DNA of 11,073 nt, from assembly GCA_964534305.1 (NCBI GenBank), contig CAZHPR010000016.1, positions 1-11,073 on the forward strand, read 5' to 3'. Positions within the stretch are counted from its first letter, which is position 1. Every line of letters begins with the position of its first letter. The stretch is from CAZHPR01 sp964534305 (lineage in GTDB: Bacteria; Patescibacteriota; Minisyncoccia; Phycocordibacterales; WO2-35-19). The translations under genes and the position numbers were made by a program. The notes beneath the pieces are model-generated. The model had not been told where the DNA came from and did not search any database. It saw only the letters and a program-made list of their open reading frames with translations. Below, in pieces: positions 1-6,892 of the stretch.

Positions 1-1771
<1,771 letters not shown>

Positions 1772-1944
1772 TAGGAAATTTAAAAACCGCTTCCAACTTC
1801 ACCCCTAGGGGCAAAGTCAGATTTTTAATTTTGTTCTGCCTCCTGAGACCTCCTGTTAAAAAACAGAACCTCATTTGGCATTTATACAATCTCATACTAT
1901 TACTAGTATAAGACTTACCTACTCCACTTCTAACAAACAAAGAC

Positions 1945-1986
1945 CCCTTCGACTCGCTTCGCTTGCTCAGGGTAAACCCTTGGAAA
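1945..1986. repeat. REP-like repeat in the 23S leader
   Basis: On the plus strand this begins CCCTTCGACTCGCTTCGC and continues to AGGGT (1969-1973), with CCCT/AGGG able to close a stem. Related GCGAAGCGAG-type sequences are, from memory, a common dispersed repeat in CPR assemblies. It runs straight into ACCCTTGGAAA (1976-1986), an 11-base match to the arm of the hairpins that flank the transposase at 10185-10931. That makes it a plausible degraded or mosaic REP copy. Only one copy of the first half is visible here, so the repeat status is an inference. Confidence 0.4.
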
Positions 1987-2052
1987 GCAAAGTTGTCAAA
2001 AAGCGATGTTAGAGTGGCATTTTGTTGTCAAATATCAGTTACCTAAATATGC

Positions 2053-2084
2053 AATGAGCCCGCTTCTTGCGAAGCGGGCTCATT
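2053..2084. other. 14-bp GC-rich hairpin in the 23S leader
   Basis: AATGAGCCCGCTTC (2053-2066) and its perfect complement (2071-2084) enclose the four-base loop TTGC. Neither side is followed directly by a T run, so it is not a simple intrinsic terminator on its own. In the minus-strand transcript it would lie about 70 nt after the predicted start and could serve as a leader structure or RNase III site. Confidence 0.6.
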
Positions 2085-2093
2085 CTAAGCCGG

Positions 2094-2113
2094 GGGCTTT
2101 TTAAGCCCTTTTT
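2094..2113 (+). terminator. Possible plus-strand intrinsic terminator
   Basis: GGGCTT (2094-2099), loop TTT, AAGCCC (2103-2108), then TTTTT (2109-2113). This fits a short intrinsic terminator for a plus-strand transcript, but no plus-strand gene is recognised upstream. An overlapping hairpin AAGCC-GGG-GGCTT (2087-2099) would compete with it. Confidence 0.35.
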
Positions 2114-2156
2114 CGCTTCGTAGTTAAGATTGCCAAAAACATATTAGGTAGTGGTT

Positions 2157-2184
2157 AGTATATACATATATAAATATATGTCAA
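2157..2184 (-). promoter_or_regulatory. Strong promoter for the 23S rRNA transcript
   Basis: On the minus strand a perfect -35 TTGACA (2184-2179) is followed by a 16-bp AT-only spacer (apart from a single G) and -10 TATACT (2162-2157). The start point would be near 2150. It sits downstream of the terminator of the preceding gene and points at the 23S gene. This is what would be expected if the 23S gene is transcribed on its own rather than from a 16S-23S operon. Confidence 0.72.
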
Positions 2185-2221
2185 ATACCGATACCTGACC
2201 CTCTGGGGAAAGGCTGTGGAC

Positions 2222-2254
2222 ATCAAAAAGCCTCTAAAATAGAGGCTTTTTGAT
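2222..2254 (-). terminator. Bidirectional intrinsic terminator
   Basis: A perfect 14-bp stem (2222-2235 with 2241-2254) around loop AAAAT carries the core AAAAAGCCTCT/AGAGGCTTTTT, so it has T runs on both strands. It starts 33 bases past the stop codon of the membrane-protein gene at 2287 and insulates that gene from the 23S promoter. Confidence 0.85.
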
Positions 2255-2286
2255 ACACCAGAATTTAATCTGAGTTTGTTTGTTTT

Positions 2287-2973
2287 TTACTTCTTGTCAG
2301 AAAAATCTTTACTCACTCTCTCTATTACTCTAGAAGCCGCTTCCTGTCCTCCAAGACCAAAAGCGAGACCAAGACCAAGAGAAAGGGCAACAACAAGACC
2401 GGTAAATATTGTCTGCACAAAACCTGCTGCGATACCAAGCTGAGAAAGAGCAACCAATATTGCAAATACCCAGATTACCCACTTGGTAACTGTCGCCAGA
2501 AAACCAGCAGAAGATATATCAGCTGATTTTGTAGAAGAGAGAACTATACTCTTCATCGCATCAGCGACAATACCAGCCGCTATAAGTATAAGCACCGCAA
2601 CTATAACTTGAGGTAAGTAATCAAGTATGTCTCTTAGGAAGAGTGTAACCTGAGAGAGACCCAGAACCTCAAAAGCGCCGATGAAGAAGACTAACATTAT
2701 AAACCATTTAACAAGCCCACCTAGAAATGCTCCTGAGTTTAGATTGAGTCCTCCTCTGTTTAGAAAATCTTCTACTCCAGCTCTCTTTAGAGCCTCATCA
2801 ACTCTTATCGCCTTTATAATTTGGTGTACAACTCTACCAAGTAGAGATCCAATACCCCAACCAAGGACCGCTATAACAAGAGCTATAATGAGGTTTGGCA
2901 AGAAGCCAACTACTCCAATCCAAAGGTTCTTAAAAGAAACACTAAGAACCTCGCTCCAAGTACCTATTGTCAT
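2287..2973 (-). CDS. Small membrane protein of the conserved TM helix / MscS-like group
   Basis: The protein has 228 residues and about five hydrophobic segments, roughly at residues 17-40, 85-105, 115-138, 160-185 and 187-212. The sequence around residues 25-60 (a long helix ending in GWGIGSLLGRVV and then an amphipathic stretch IIKAIRVDEAL) matches the 'conserved TM helix' family, which is related to small-conductance mechanosensitive channels. The last segment, LGLGLAFGLGGQEAA, resembles the glycine-rich pore helix TM3 of MscS. The soluble beta domain of MscS that should follow is missing, because the protein ends about 16 residues later. I infer an inner-membrane channel or channel-like protein, possibly for osmotic release. 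The ATG at 2973 is the only sensible start; the upstream AT-rich sequence has no Shine-Dalgarno. It has its own promoter and terminator, so it is probably monocistronic. Confidence 0.85.
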   Translation of the reverse strand: MTIGTWSEVLSVSFKNLWIGVVGFLPNLIIALVIAVLGWGIGSLLGRVVHQIIKAIRVDEALKRAGVEDFLNRGGLNLNSGAFLGGLVKWFIMLVFFIGAFEVLGLSQVTLFLRDILDYLPQVIVAVLILIAAGIVADAMKSIVLSSTKSADISSAGFLATVTKWVIWVFAILVALSQLGIAAGFVQTIFTGLVVALSLGLGLAFGLGGQEAASRVIERVSKDFSDKK

Positions 2974-3014
2974 ATTTTTAACAATAATTAATAAATTAAT
3001 AATTAGACAATATT

Positions 3015-3042
3015 AATATATAACTTCTAGATAGGCTGGCAA
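3015..3042 (-). promoter_or_regulatory. Promoter of the conserved-TM-helix gene
   Basis: The minus strand shows -35 TTGCCA (3042-3037), a 16-bp spacer and -10 TATATT (3020-3015). The predicted start near 3008 would give a leader of about 35 nt before the ATG at 2973. Confidence 0.55.
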
Positions 3043-3084
3043 TAGCCTTTGGGGATAAGGGTTTTTATAAAAAAATAACAAAAA

Positions 3085-3708
3085 CTAATGAGCCAAGCCC
3101 AATTTGTTTATTATTTTTTCATGAGGGTAGTCAAGAATATCCCTTATCAACTTATCAAACATAGAGTATCTATAATTAAATTCTGCCGTTTCAAAAACAG
3201 CATACCTTATCTCCTTTCCAATTTCTGATTCAATAGTCTTTATTATTCCCTCAAGCATCCCCTGCTTTATATTGTCACCAACAACAAGCAGATCTACCCT
3301 ACTATCTGGCTCCTTTATAAAGATCCCCGAAATTATAAGCAGTTGGATCTTACCCGCACGAGATATTTTTTCTATTATGTCTTTATGTTTGAACGGGTTT
3401 ATATTAGAGAGAAATGCCTCCAAGGCCTCAAGATACGGAAACTTCATATCAAGTGTCCAACCGTTTGTTCTCTTTTTTGAGGTTACAATAGTCCTATTTT
3501 TCTGCTTTCTGATTTCCTTGATAAAGCTCCTTTGTCTCAAAAACTCTATTTTCTCAAGTGCATTTACTTCTTTTCTAACTTGAGATTCTGAGACTTTTGT
3601 CCTATCGCTAATCTGAAATATGTCGTAAGCCACATCTGGATTAAACAGAAAAAGCTTGATTATCTTTACCTTTGCCGAGCTTCCAAAAATTTTCTCTAGT
3701 ATGTCCAT
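3085..3708 (-). CDS. Winged-helix protein with a degenerate nucleotidyltransferase-like domain
   Basis: This protein has 207 residues. Residues 1-60 (GSSAKVKIIKLFLFNPD, then SDRTKVSESQVRKEVNAL) look like a winged helix-turn-helix DNA-binding domain. A basic linker follows (residues 60-82, many K and R). The C-terminal half, about residues 115-200, has the layout of a minimal nucleotidyltransferase (MNT/pol-beta) fold: a strand ending in SGIF, then SRVDLLVVGD, then a helix and an FETAEF strand. The usual G-S motif is G-I-F, and the usual S-D-I-D pair is S-R-V-D, so at least one metal-binding Asp is lost and catalysis is unlikely. A transcription factor using the dead NTase domain as a sensor or dimerisation module fits best. 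Similar proteins are common in CPR genomes. No Shine-Dalgarno is seen upstream of the ATG, and no clear promoter was identified. Confidence 0.8.
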   Translation of the reverse strand: MDILEKIFGSSAKVKIIKLFLFNPDVAYDIFQISDRTKVSESQVRKEVNALEKIEFLRQRSFIKEIRKQKNRTIVTSKKRTNGWTLDMKFPYLEALEAFLSNINPFKHKDIIEKISRAGKIQLLIISGIFIKEPDSRVDLLVVGDNIKQGMLEGIIKTIESEIGKEIRYAVFETAEFNYRYSMFDKLIRDILDYPHEKIINKLGLAH

Positions 3709-3749
3709 TGCTTTTGCATTCTACCCTACACTGTACTTATTTCCAAAGG

Positions 3750-3777
3750 TTGACAATATTTTAATAATACGTATACT
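3750..3777 (+). promoter_or_regulatory. Consensus promoter for a plus-strand small RNA
   Basis: TTGACA (3750-3755), a 16-bp AT-rich spacer and TATACT (3772-3777). The -35, spacer length and -10 are the same as in the 23S promoter at 2157-2184. A second AT-rich box TATAAT (3777-3782) overlaps but is too far from the -35. The start is predicted at about 3784. No plus-strand protein gene follows; a folded RNA with a terminator does. Confidence 0.75.
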
Positions 3778-3783
3778 ATAATA

Positions 3784-3924
3784 CGAGTGTGGCGCAGGCC
3801 ACACAGATAACCCCAGGATTCCTGGGGGTTGGCAGGCAGTGATAGGAGATCCTCCTTAGCTGCCACAAGTTGCCAAGACCTCCAAAAGAGGAAAGGCCCG
3901 GAGTCAGCGACACCGGGCCTTTTT
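3784..3924 (+). ncRNA. Unrecognised structured small RNA, about 140 nt
   Basis: Between a consensus promoter and an intrinsic terminator the plus strand folds into consecutive helices. H1 is GTGTGGC/GCCACAC (3787-3793 with 3798-3804). H2 is CCCCAGG/CCTGGGG (3811-3817 with 3821-3827). H3 is a long interrupted stem: TTGGCA/TGCCAA (3829-3834 with 3871-3876), GGCAGT/GCTGCC (3835-3840 with 3859-3864), and GGAG/CTCC (3845-3848 with 3852-3855). H4 is CCTC/GAGG (3879-3882 with 3888-3891), followed by the terminator stem. It lacks the 4.5S/SRP helix-8 motif, the tmRNA and tRNA T-arm, and the closed-rod layout of 6S RNA, so I cannot assign a family. There is no credible ORF inside. It lies in the gap between two minus-strand genes, convergent with rplL. 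A trans-acting regulatory RNA is the simplest inference. Confidence 0.68.
3892..3924 (+). terminator. Intrinsic terminator of the small RNA
   Basis: A 10-bp stem AAAGGCCCGG/CCGGGCCTTT (3892-3901 with 3913-3922) with an 11-base loop is followed by a T run (3920-3924). It may also serve as back-up in the minus direction for rplL, where the T run is poorer. Confidence 0.85.
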
Positions 3925-3930
3925 ATCCCC

Positions 3931-3961
3931 AAACCACAGAGGAGAGTCCTCTGTGGTTTTT
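3931..3961. terminator. Terminator hairpin between small RNA and rplL
   Basis: A perfect 13-bp stem, AAACCACAGAGGA (3931-3943) with its complement (3947-3959), around loop GAG. The T run is five bases on the plus strand and three on the minus strand. Given its position 43 bases beyond the rplL stop, it probably ends the rplJ-rplL message and also catches plus-strand read-through from the small RNA. Confidence 0.75.
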
Positions 3962-3970
3962 GCTTTCCTT

Positions 3971-3993
3971 CCCTCTCTTACATTAAGAGAGGG
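3971..3993 (-). other. Hairpin just after rplL
   Basis: CCCTCTCTTA (3971-3980) and TAAGAGAGGG (3984-3993) form a 10-bp stem with a three-base loop, 10 bases past the rplL stop. It lacks a T run on either strand. It may protect the 3' end of the message, acting together with the hairpin at 3931-3961. Confidence 0.6.
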
Positions 3994-4003
3994 TTAGGGT
4001 GAG

Positions 4004-4426
4004 TTATTTTAGAGTTACCTTGCCACCCGCTTCTTCAATCTGCTTCTTCAAAGCTTCCGCCTCTTCCTTCTTCATTCCTTCTGCAATCACAGCAGGAGCG
4101 CCGTCTACCTTGTCCTTTGCATCTTTAAGACCTAGGTTTAGAGCTTCCTTTACAACCTTGATAACAGCAATCTTCTGAGCGCCTCCGTCTGTAAGTTCAA
4201 CTGTAAATGTTGACTTCTCTTCTGCAGCGCCAGCAGCGGCAGCACCAGCAGCCGGAGCCGCAGCAACAGCAGCAGCTGAAACACCAAACTTCTTCTCAAA
4301 AACCTTTACCAGTTCGTTCAAATCGAGAACTGACATCTTTTCGATCTCTTCAACTATCTTTGCAAACTTAGCAGGAACAACAACTTCTGTTGTTTCTACT
4401 GCATCAACCTTTGTTTCTTCTGACAT
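4004..4426 (-). CDS. rplL: Ribosomal protein bL12 (L7/L12)
   Basis: This is the multicopy stalk protein of the large subunit, which recruits and stimulates translational GTPases. At 140 residues it is longer than the 121-residue E. coli protein, because about 16 residues precede the N-terminal dimerisation domain (residues 17-50, with MSVLDLNELVKVFEKKFGVS). An alanine-rich hinge follows (about 51-70), then the globular domain (about 72-140) with the conserved factor-binding stretch VKEALNLGLKDAKDKVDGAP and the C-terminal EEAGGKVTLK. It lies 22 bases downstream of rplJ in the same operon. The gap is nearly all A and T and has no Shine-Dalgarno, although the protein is normally needed in four or more copies per ribosome. 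The ATG at 4426 is kept because the extension is in frame and no better start is seen. Confidence 0.97.
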   Translation of the reverse strand: MSEETKVDAVETTEVVVPAKFAKIVEEIEKMSVLDLNELVKVFEKKFGVSAAAVAAAPAAGAAAAGAAEEKSTFTVELTDGGAQKIAVIKVVKEALNLGLKDAKDKVDGAPAVIAEGMKKEEAEALKKQIEEAGGKVTLK

Positions 4427-4448
4427 AAATTTTTAATTTAATTTTTAA

Positions 4449-4934
4449 TTATTTCTTCTCTGCTATCTGATTTAGCGCAATTACCATTCTCTGTATTGGA
4501 GAATTGATAATATTTACAAACATTCCACGAAGAGTATCGAGTGAAGGGATGAGGGCAATATCCATCATCTCCCCTTTTGATTTGTACTCCCCTTCAAATA
4601 CTCCTCCGATTATAGACACCTTACCATCAAGCTTTTTCTGGAATTCATATATTCCTCTCGCAGGAGCAATCAAGTCATCACTGTAGGCAATAGAAACTTC
4701 TCCTTCTAGAGCTGGCATGTCTCCCTTTATAGAAGAACTCCCCAAGGCTCTTTTGATAAGACTCTTCTTTGCAACAGTATAACATACTCCTTCTTTCCTA
4801 AGGCTTCTTCTCATAGAAGAAGCATCAAGAACAGTAAGACCATGAAAGTTTACAAAAACCACAGACTTTGCATCAGCTAGTGATTTCTCCAAACCTTTTA
4901 CAATCTCTACTTTTTTATTTTTTGTTATCGGCAT
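4449..4934 (-). CDS. rplJ: Ribosomal protein uL10
   Basis: L10 binds 23S rRNA beside the GTPase centre and anchors L7/L12 dimers through its C-terminal helix. The 161 residues (165 in E. coli) show the typical N-terminal domain: ITKNKKVEIVKGLEKSLADA, then VVFVNFHGLTVLDASSMRRSLR, then VAKKSLIKRAL. The C-terminal helix (INSPIQRMVIALNQIAEKK, about 143-161) is short, which suggests two rather than three L12 dimers; this is an inference. In many bacteria rplJ-rplL sits between rplK-rplA and rpoB-rpoC; here neither pair is adjacent. The gene is preceded by an L10-binding leader and an attenuator, so it is likely autoregulated. The ATG at 4934 has no Shine-Dalgarno. Confidence 0.97.
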   Translation of the reverse strand: MPITKNKKVEIVKGLEKSLADAKSVVFVNFHGLTVLDASSMRRSLRKEGVCYTVAKKSLIKRALGSSSIKGDMPALEGEVSIAYSDDLIAPARGIYEFQKKLDGKVSIIGGVFEGEYKSKGEMMDIALIPSLDTLRGMFVNIINSPIQRMVIALNQIAEKK

Positions 4935-4976
4935 AGTTTTTTACAACTTATTTTATTCGACCTTTTCTGGCTAAAC

Positions 4977-4996
4977 AAAAACCCCCTTCGGGGCTT
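4977..4996 (-). terminator. Attenuator terminator in the rplJ leader
   Basis: On the minus strand AAGCCCC (4996-4990), loop GAAG, GGGGTTT and a T run to 4977 form a compact intrinsic terminator, 42 bases before the rplJ start. It lies inside the leader, after the L10-binding fold and a CAAAAGCT/AGCTTTTG hairpin. That is where a premature terminator would sit if L10 controls its own message by attenuation. The loop segment CCGAAG is complementary to CTTCGG in the 5' stem of the L10 fold (about 5085-5090), which could allow alternative pairing. Confidence 0.75.
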
Positions 4997-5026
4997 AGGA
5001 GAATACAAAAGCTAAATTAAGCTTTT

Positions 5027-5091
5027 GGCATCTATTGTAGGATTTTGTTTTAAAGCTCTATTCCGCAGAGCAACCTACAGTCTCCGAAGCC
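5027..5091 (-). promoter_or_regulatory. L10 leader (autoregulatory binding site for the L10-L12 complex)
   Basis: In the minus-strand transcript GGCTTC (5091-5086) pairs with GATGCC (5032-5027) around a U-U mismatch. GGAGA separates this from a second stem TGTAGG/CCTACA (5079-5074 with 5041-5036), and an inner hairpin GCTCT/AGAGC (5071-5067 with 5059-5055) is followed by the unpaired TTTAAAACAAAAT side. This nested layout directly upstream of rplJ matches the known ribosomal protein L10 leader family, in which free L10(L12)4 binds its own message and lowers expression. Confidence 0.8.
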
Positions 5092-5100
5092 ATTACTCAT

Positions 5101-5129
5101 AATCTACATCTTTTGCCAAAATTAGTCAA
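5101..5129 (-). promoter_or_regulatory. Promoter of the rplJ-rplL operon
   Basis: On the minus strand -35 TTGACT (5129-5124) overlaps the last codons and stop of the PKD protein gene. A 17-bp spacer leads to -10 TAGATT (5106-5101). The predicted start near 5094 falls immediately before the first base of the L10 leader fold, which supports the call. The leader would be about 160 nt. Confidence 0.7.
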
Positions 5130-6474
5130 ACAGACCTACAATAGCTGTAAATATGCTTGCTATGAAATTCTTCTTTTGAGGAGCCTCATAAATTACATTA
5201 GATACTCCTTCTGTTGTTGTAGCGCTAGATATAGATACGCCAAGAATTTCTGGTTCTACTGATGGTGCTGGCTGATTATTATTTGTAGCAAGTATTGGTA
5301 TTGGACTTTTTTCTTTAACCAATTTTTTCTCTATGGCCATATCAATGATGCCAACTGTTTTGTTCTTTATTTCAACCAAACTTTTTTCTATTTCAGCGAT
5401 TTCTTCTTTTTTGATTGGGTCATTTATTTTTACCACCTGATTACCCAAAGAGTTTTTTAGTATTGTCTCTCCAAAGATCTCACCCTTCATAGACAACATC
5501 CTGTTATCTAAAATCATTTTTGATTTAGGCAAAATTATAGTATCTGGTTGAAACACAAAACCCATACCATCACTTGTTATTTTCCAGTTAAACAGGTTTA
5601 TTTCGTAGTTTGAATTGTTAATTATTTCTACATAACCACTTTCTTTTTTTAGAGATATATTTGGTTCAATGACTTTTATTTTTATACGAGATACAGAAAA
5701 GTTGTTGCCTGATCTTGAATTAAGGACAACAACATAATCACCGGGATATTTATAAGTATGAGTTACGAGAGCACCACTACCGACAGCCCCGTCTCCAAAA
5801 GACCAGTCAAAAATCAACGAGTTGTTTGATGAGCTATTCTTTTTTACAAAAGCTTGAAATGTTATCGGACTCCCTGTGGTAGTTAGACGGTCTCCCCCAA
5901 AAGACACCTCTAGGCTGCTGGCCGGCGTTGAATAATTTACAGAAACAGGTCCAGAGGTTGATGATAAACTAGAAATATTATTATCATTATCACCATCTTC
6001 GTTTTGTTCATCATCGTCTAAAGATACCGATGAGATCGCTCCAGAAGAAATTGTTATTGTTTGTTTCGTCGTCAGTTCTATACCAGTATCCCTACCCTTA
6101 CCATTTACCGTTATTGTAAACGTCCCCTCTGTAGAATCTCTATAATAAAAAGTTCTATTTGCGGTATTTTTGTTCATCGTCTTTGTTGCTGGAGCCCCAC
6201 TACTACCAAGAAACTCCCCTGTTGGGGAGCTGGAGACAAATTCAAGGTCTATTGTTTCGGTTGTTTGTATTGAAGAAGAGTTGGAATCTTGGGCTTGTAT
6301 GGTTAGTGGCCCTGACAATATATTTGGTTTTATAGTTTGAGGATCTGTTACAAAAACAAACTTTTCAACACCGGCAGCATAAGCCGAGACCGCACTTATT
6401 ATGAGTAAGCTAATGGCAACTATAATCAAAAATCCAAAAGTAAACTTAAAAAAATCTTTATTGAAATACTTCAT
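5122..6474 (-). CDS. Secreted PKD and lamin-tail domain protein
   Basis: The protein has 450 residues. Residues 1-34 are a signal peptide (KYFNKDFFKF, then a long hydrophobic core, ending AYA|AG), so the rest is exported. About residues 35-145 look like an Ig-like beta sandwich (FVFVTDPQTIKPN, then TFTITVNGKG). An acidic, Asn-rich linker follows (DDDEQNEDGDNDNN, about 152-166). Residues about 184-272 form a PKD domain with the hallmark FDWSFGDG and the HTYKYPGDYVVVL strand. Residues about 273-345 resemble a lamin-tail domain (VEIINNSNYEINLFNWKI). A charged helix and a Pro/Ser/Thr-rich stretch end in a short hydrophobic tail (NFIASIFTAIVGLF), which might touch the membrane. No catalytic residues are apparent. 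A cell-surface binding or adhesion role is inferred. Proteins of this build are frequent in parcubacteria. Confidence 0.85.
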   Translation of the reverse strand: MKYFNKDFFKFTFGFLIIVAISLLIISAVSAYAAGVEKFVFVTDPQTIKPNILSGPLTIQAQDSNSSSIQTTETIDLEFVSSSPTGEFLGSSGAPATKTMNKNTANRTFYYRDSTEGTFTITVNGKGRDTGIELTTKQTITISSGAISSVSLDDDEQNEDGDNDNNISSLSSTSGPVSVNYSTPASSLEVSFGGDRLTTTGSPITFQAFVKKNSSSNNSLIFDWSFGDGAVGSGALVTHTYKYPGDYVVVLNSRSGNNFSVSRIKIKVIEPNISLKKESGYVEIINNSNYEINLFNWKITSDGMGFVFQPDTIILPKSKMILDNRMLSMKGEIFGETILKNSLGNQVVKINDPIKKEEIAEIEKSLVEIKNKTVGIIDMAIEKKLVKEKSPIPILATNNNQPAPSVEPEILGVSISSATTTEGVSNVIYEAPQKKNFIASIFTAIVGLFD

Positions 6475-6487
6475 GAGGGTTATCAGA

Positions 6488-6496
6488 ATTATAACA
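6488..6496 (-). promoter_or_regulatory. Extended -10 promoter close to the PKD gene start
   Basis: The minus strand carries TGTTATAAT, a consensus -10 TATAAT (6493-6488) with the TG of an extended -10. No good -35 is found at 16-18 bp. Thirteen bases separate the box from the ATG at 6474, so the message would have only about 6-7 nt of leader. Confidence 0.55.
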
Positions 6497-6528
6497 AAAC
6501 ATTAATATCTAATCACCGCCTACAGACC

Positions 6529-6891
6529 CTAGCTTCTTGCTTTAGAGACAAGAATACTTAATAGTTTACCAATAAAAAACCCGGTAAGACCTACAATTAC
6601 GGATAGGTAAATATGAGCAAAGTCCCCAAGTACAAAGACTAATGCTGCTGGTATTAACAAAATAAATATCCATCTTTTTTTATTTCCATATCCTAATATC
6701 CCAAATAGACTAGTTATAAAAAATACATACGCAGATAATAAACCAACAACAAAAATAGAATCCCCTCTGCTAGTAATGAAACTACTATATTGTGGTGAAA
6801 ACTTGTCATACCAACTTCCAAAGTATTCCGCTGTAAAATAACTCAGGAACAAAACTACTACCAGTAATATTATATTTTTTAAAAAATTCAT
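6529..6891 (-). CDS. Four-helix small membrane protein, function unknown
   Basis: I do not recognise this family. The 120-residue protein is mostly hydrophobic, with four likely membrane segments at about residues 5-23, 46-68, 73-91 and 93-114. The first loop (FGSWYDKFSPQYSSFITSRG) is the only sizeable polar part, and the C-terminus is short and basic (SKARS). The ATG follows the TGA stop of the large lipase gene by a single base, with no Shine-Dalgarno, so the two are probably one transcription unit and translation is likely coupled. The pairing suggests, but does not show, a link to export, anchoring or protection from the lipase. Confidence 0.75.
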   Translation of the reverse strand: MNFLKNIILLVVVLFLSYFTAEYFGSWYDKFSPQYSSFITSRGDSIFVVGLLSAYVFFITSLFGILGYGNKKRWIFILLIPAALVFVLGDFAHIYLSVIVGLTGFFIGKLLSILVSKARS

Positions 6892-6892
6892 A

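Larger units (their letters stand above)
1772..2150 (-). other. 23S rRNA precursor leader, no protein gene
   Basis: This stretch, about 380 nt, lies between the putative rRNA promoter and the mature 23S 5' end. It has no tRNA and no credible ORF on either strand. Read on the minus strand it contains a 14-bp GC-rich hairpin (2053-2084), two copies of TTTGACAA (centred near 2029 and 1997), a REP-like repeat (1945-1986), a small hairpin (1894-1909), a stem GTTCTG/CAGAAC enclosing two AGGAGG motifs (about 1830-1866), and a CCCCTAGGGG palindrome (1802-1811). The segment CGCTTTTTGACA (complement of 1994-2005) resembles a boxA antitermination element at 9 of 12 positions, which is suggestive only. 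A second, weaker promoter is possible, with -10 TATACT at 1905-1910 and a poor -35 TTAGAA at 1928-1933. The 5' part of the processing stem should pair with sequence beyond the left edge. Confidence 0.6.

Noticed and set aside
1993..2032. Two further TTGACA boxes in the 23S leader as extra promoters
   Set aside because: No acceptable -10 lies 15-18 bases downstream of either on the minus strand; TTTACC after the second is poor.
1772..2286. tRNA or 16S-23S spacer genes upstream of the 23S gene
   Set aside because: The only T-loop-like string (TTCGACTC at about 1948) lacks matching acceptor, D and anticodon arms.
3726..3932. A 68-codon minus-strand frame opposite the small RNA
   Set aside because: Its sequence follows the stems and terminator of the RNA, it has no domain, and it lacks its own promoter or ribosome site.
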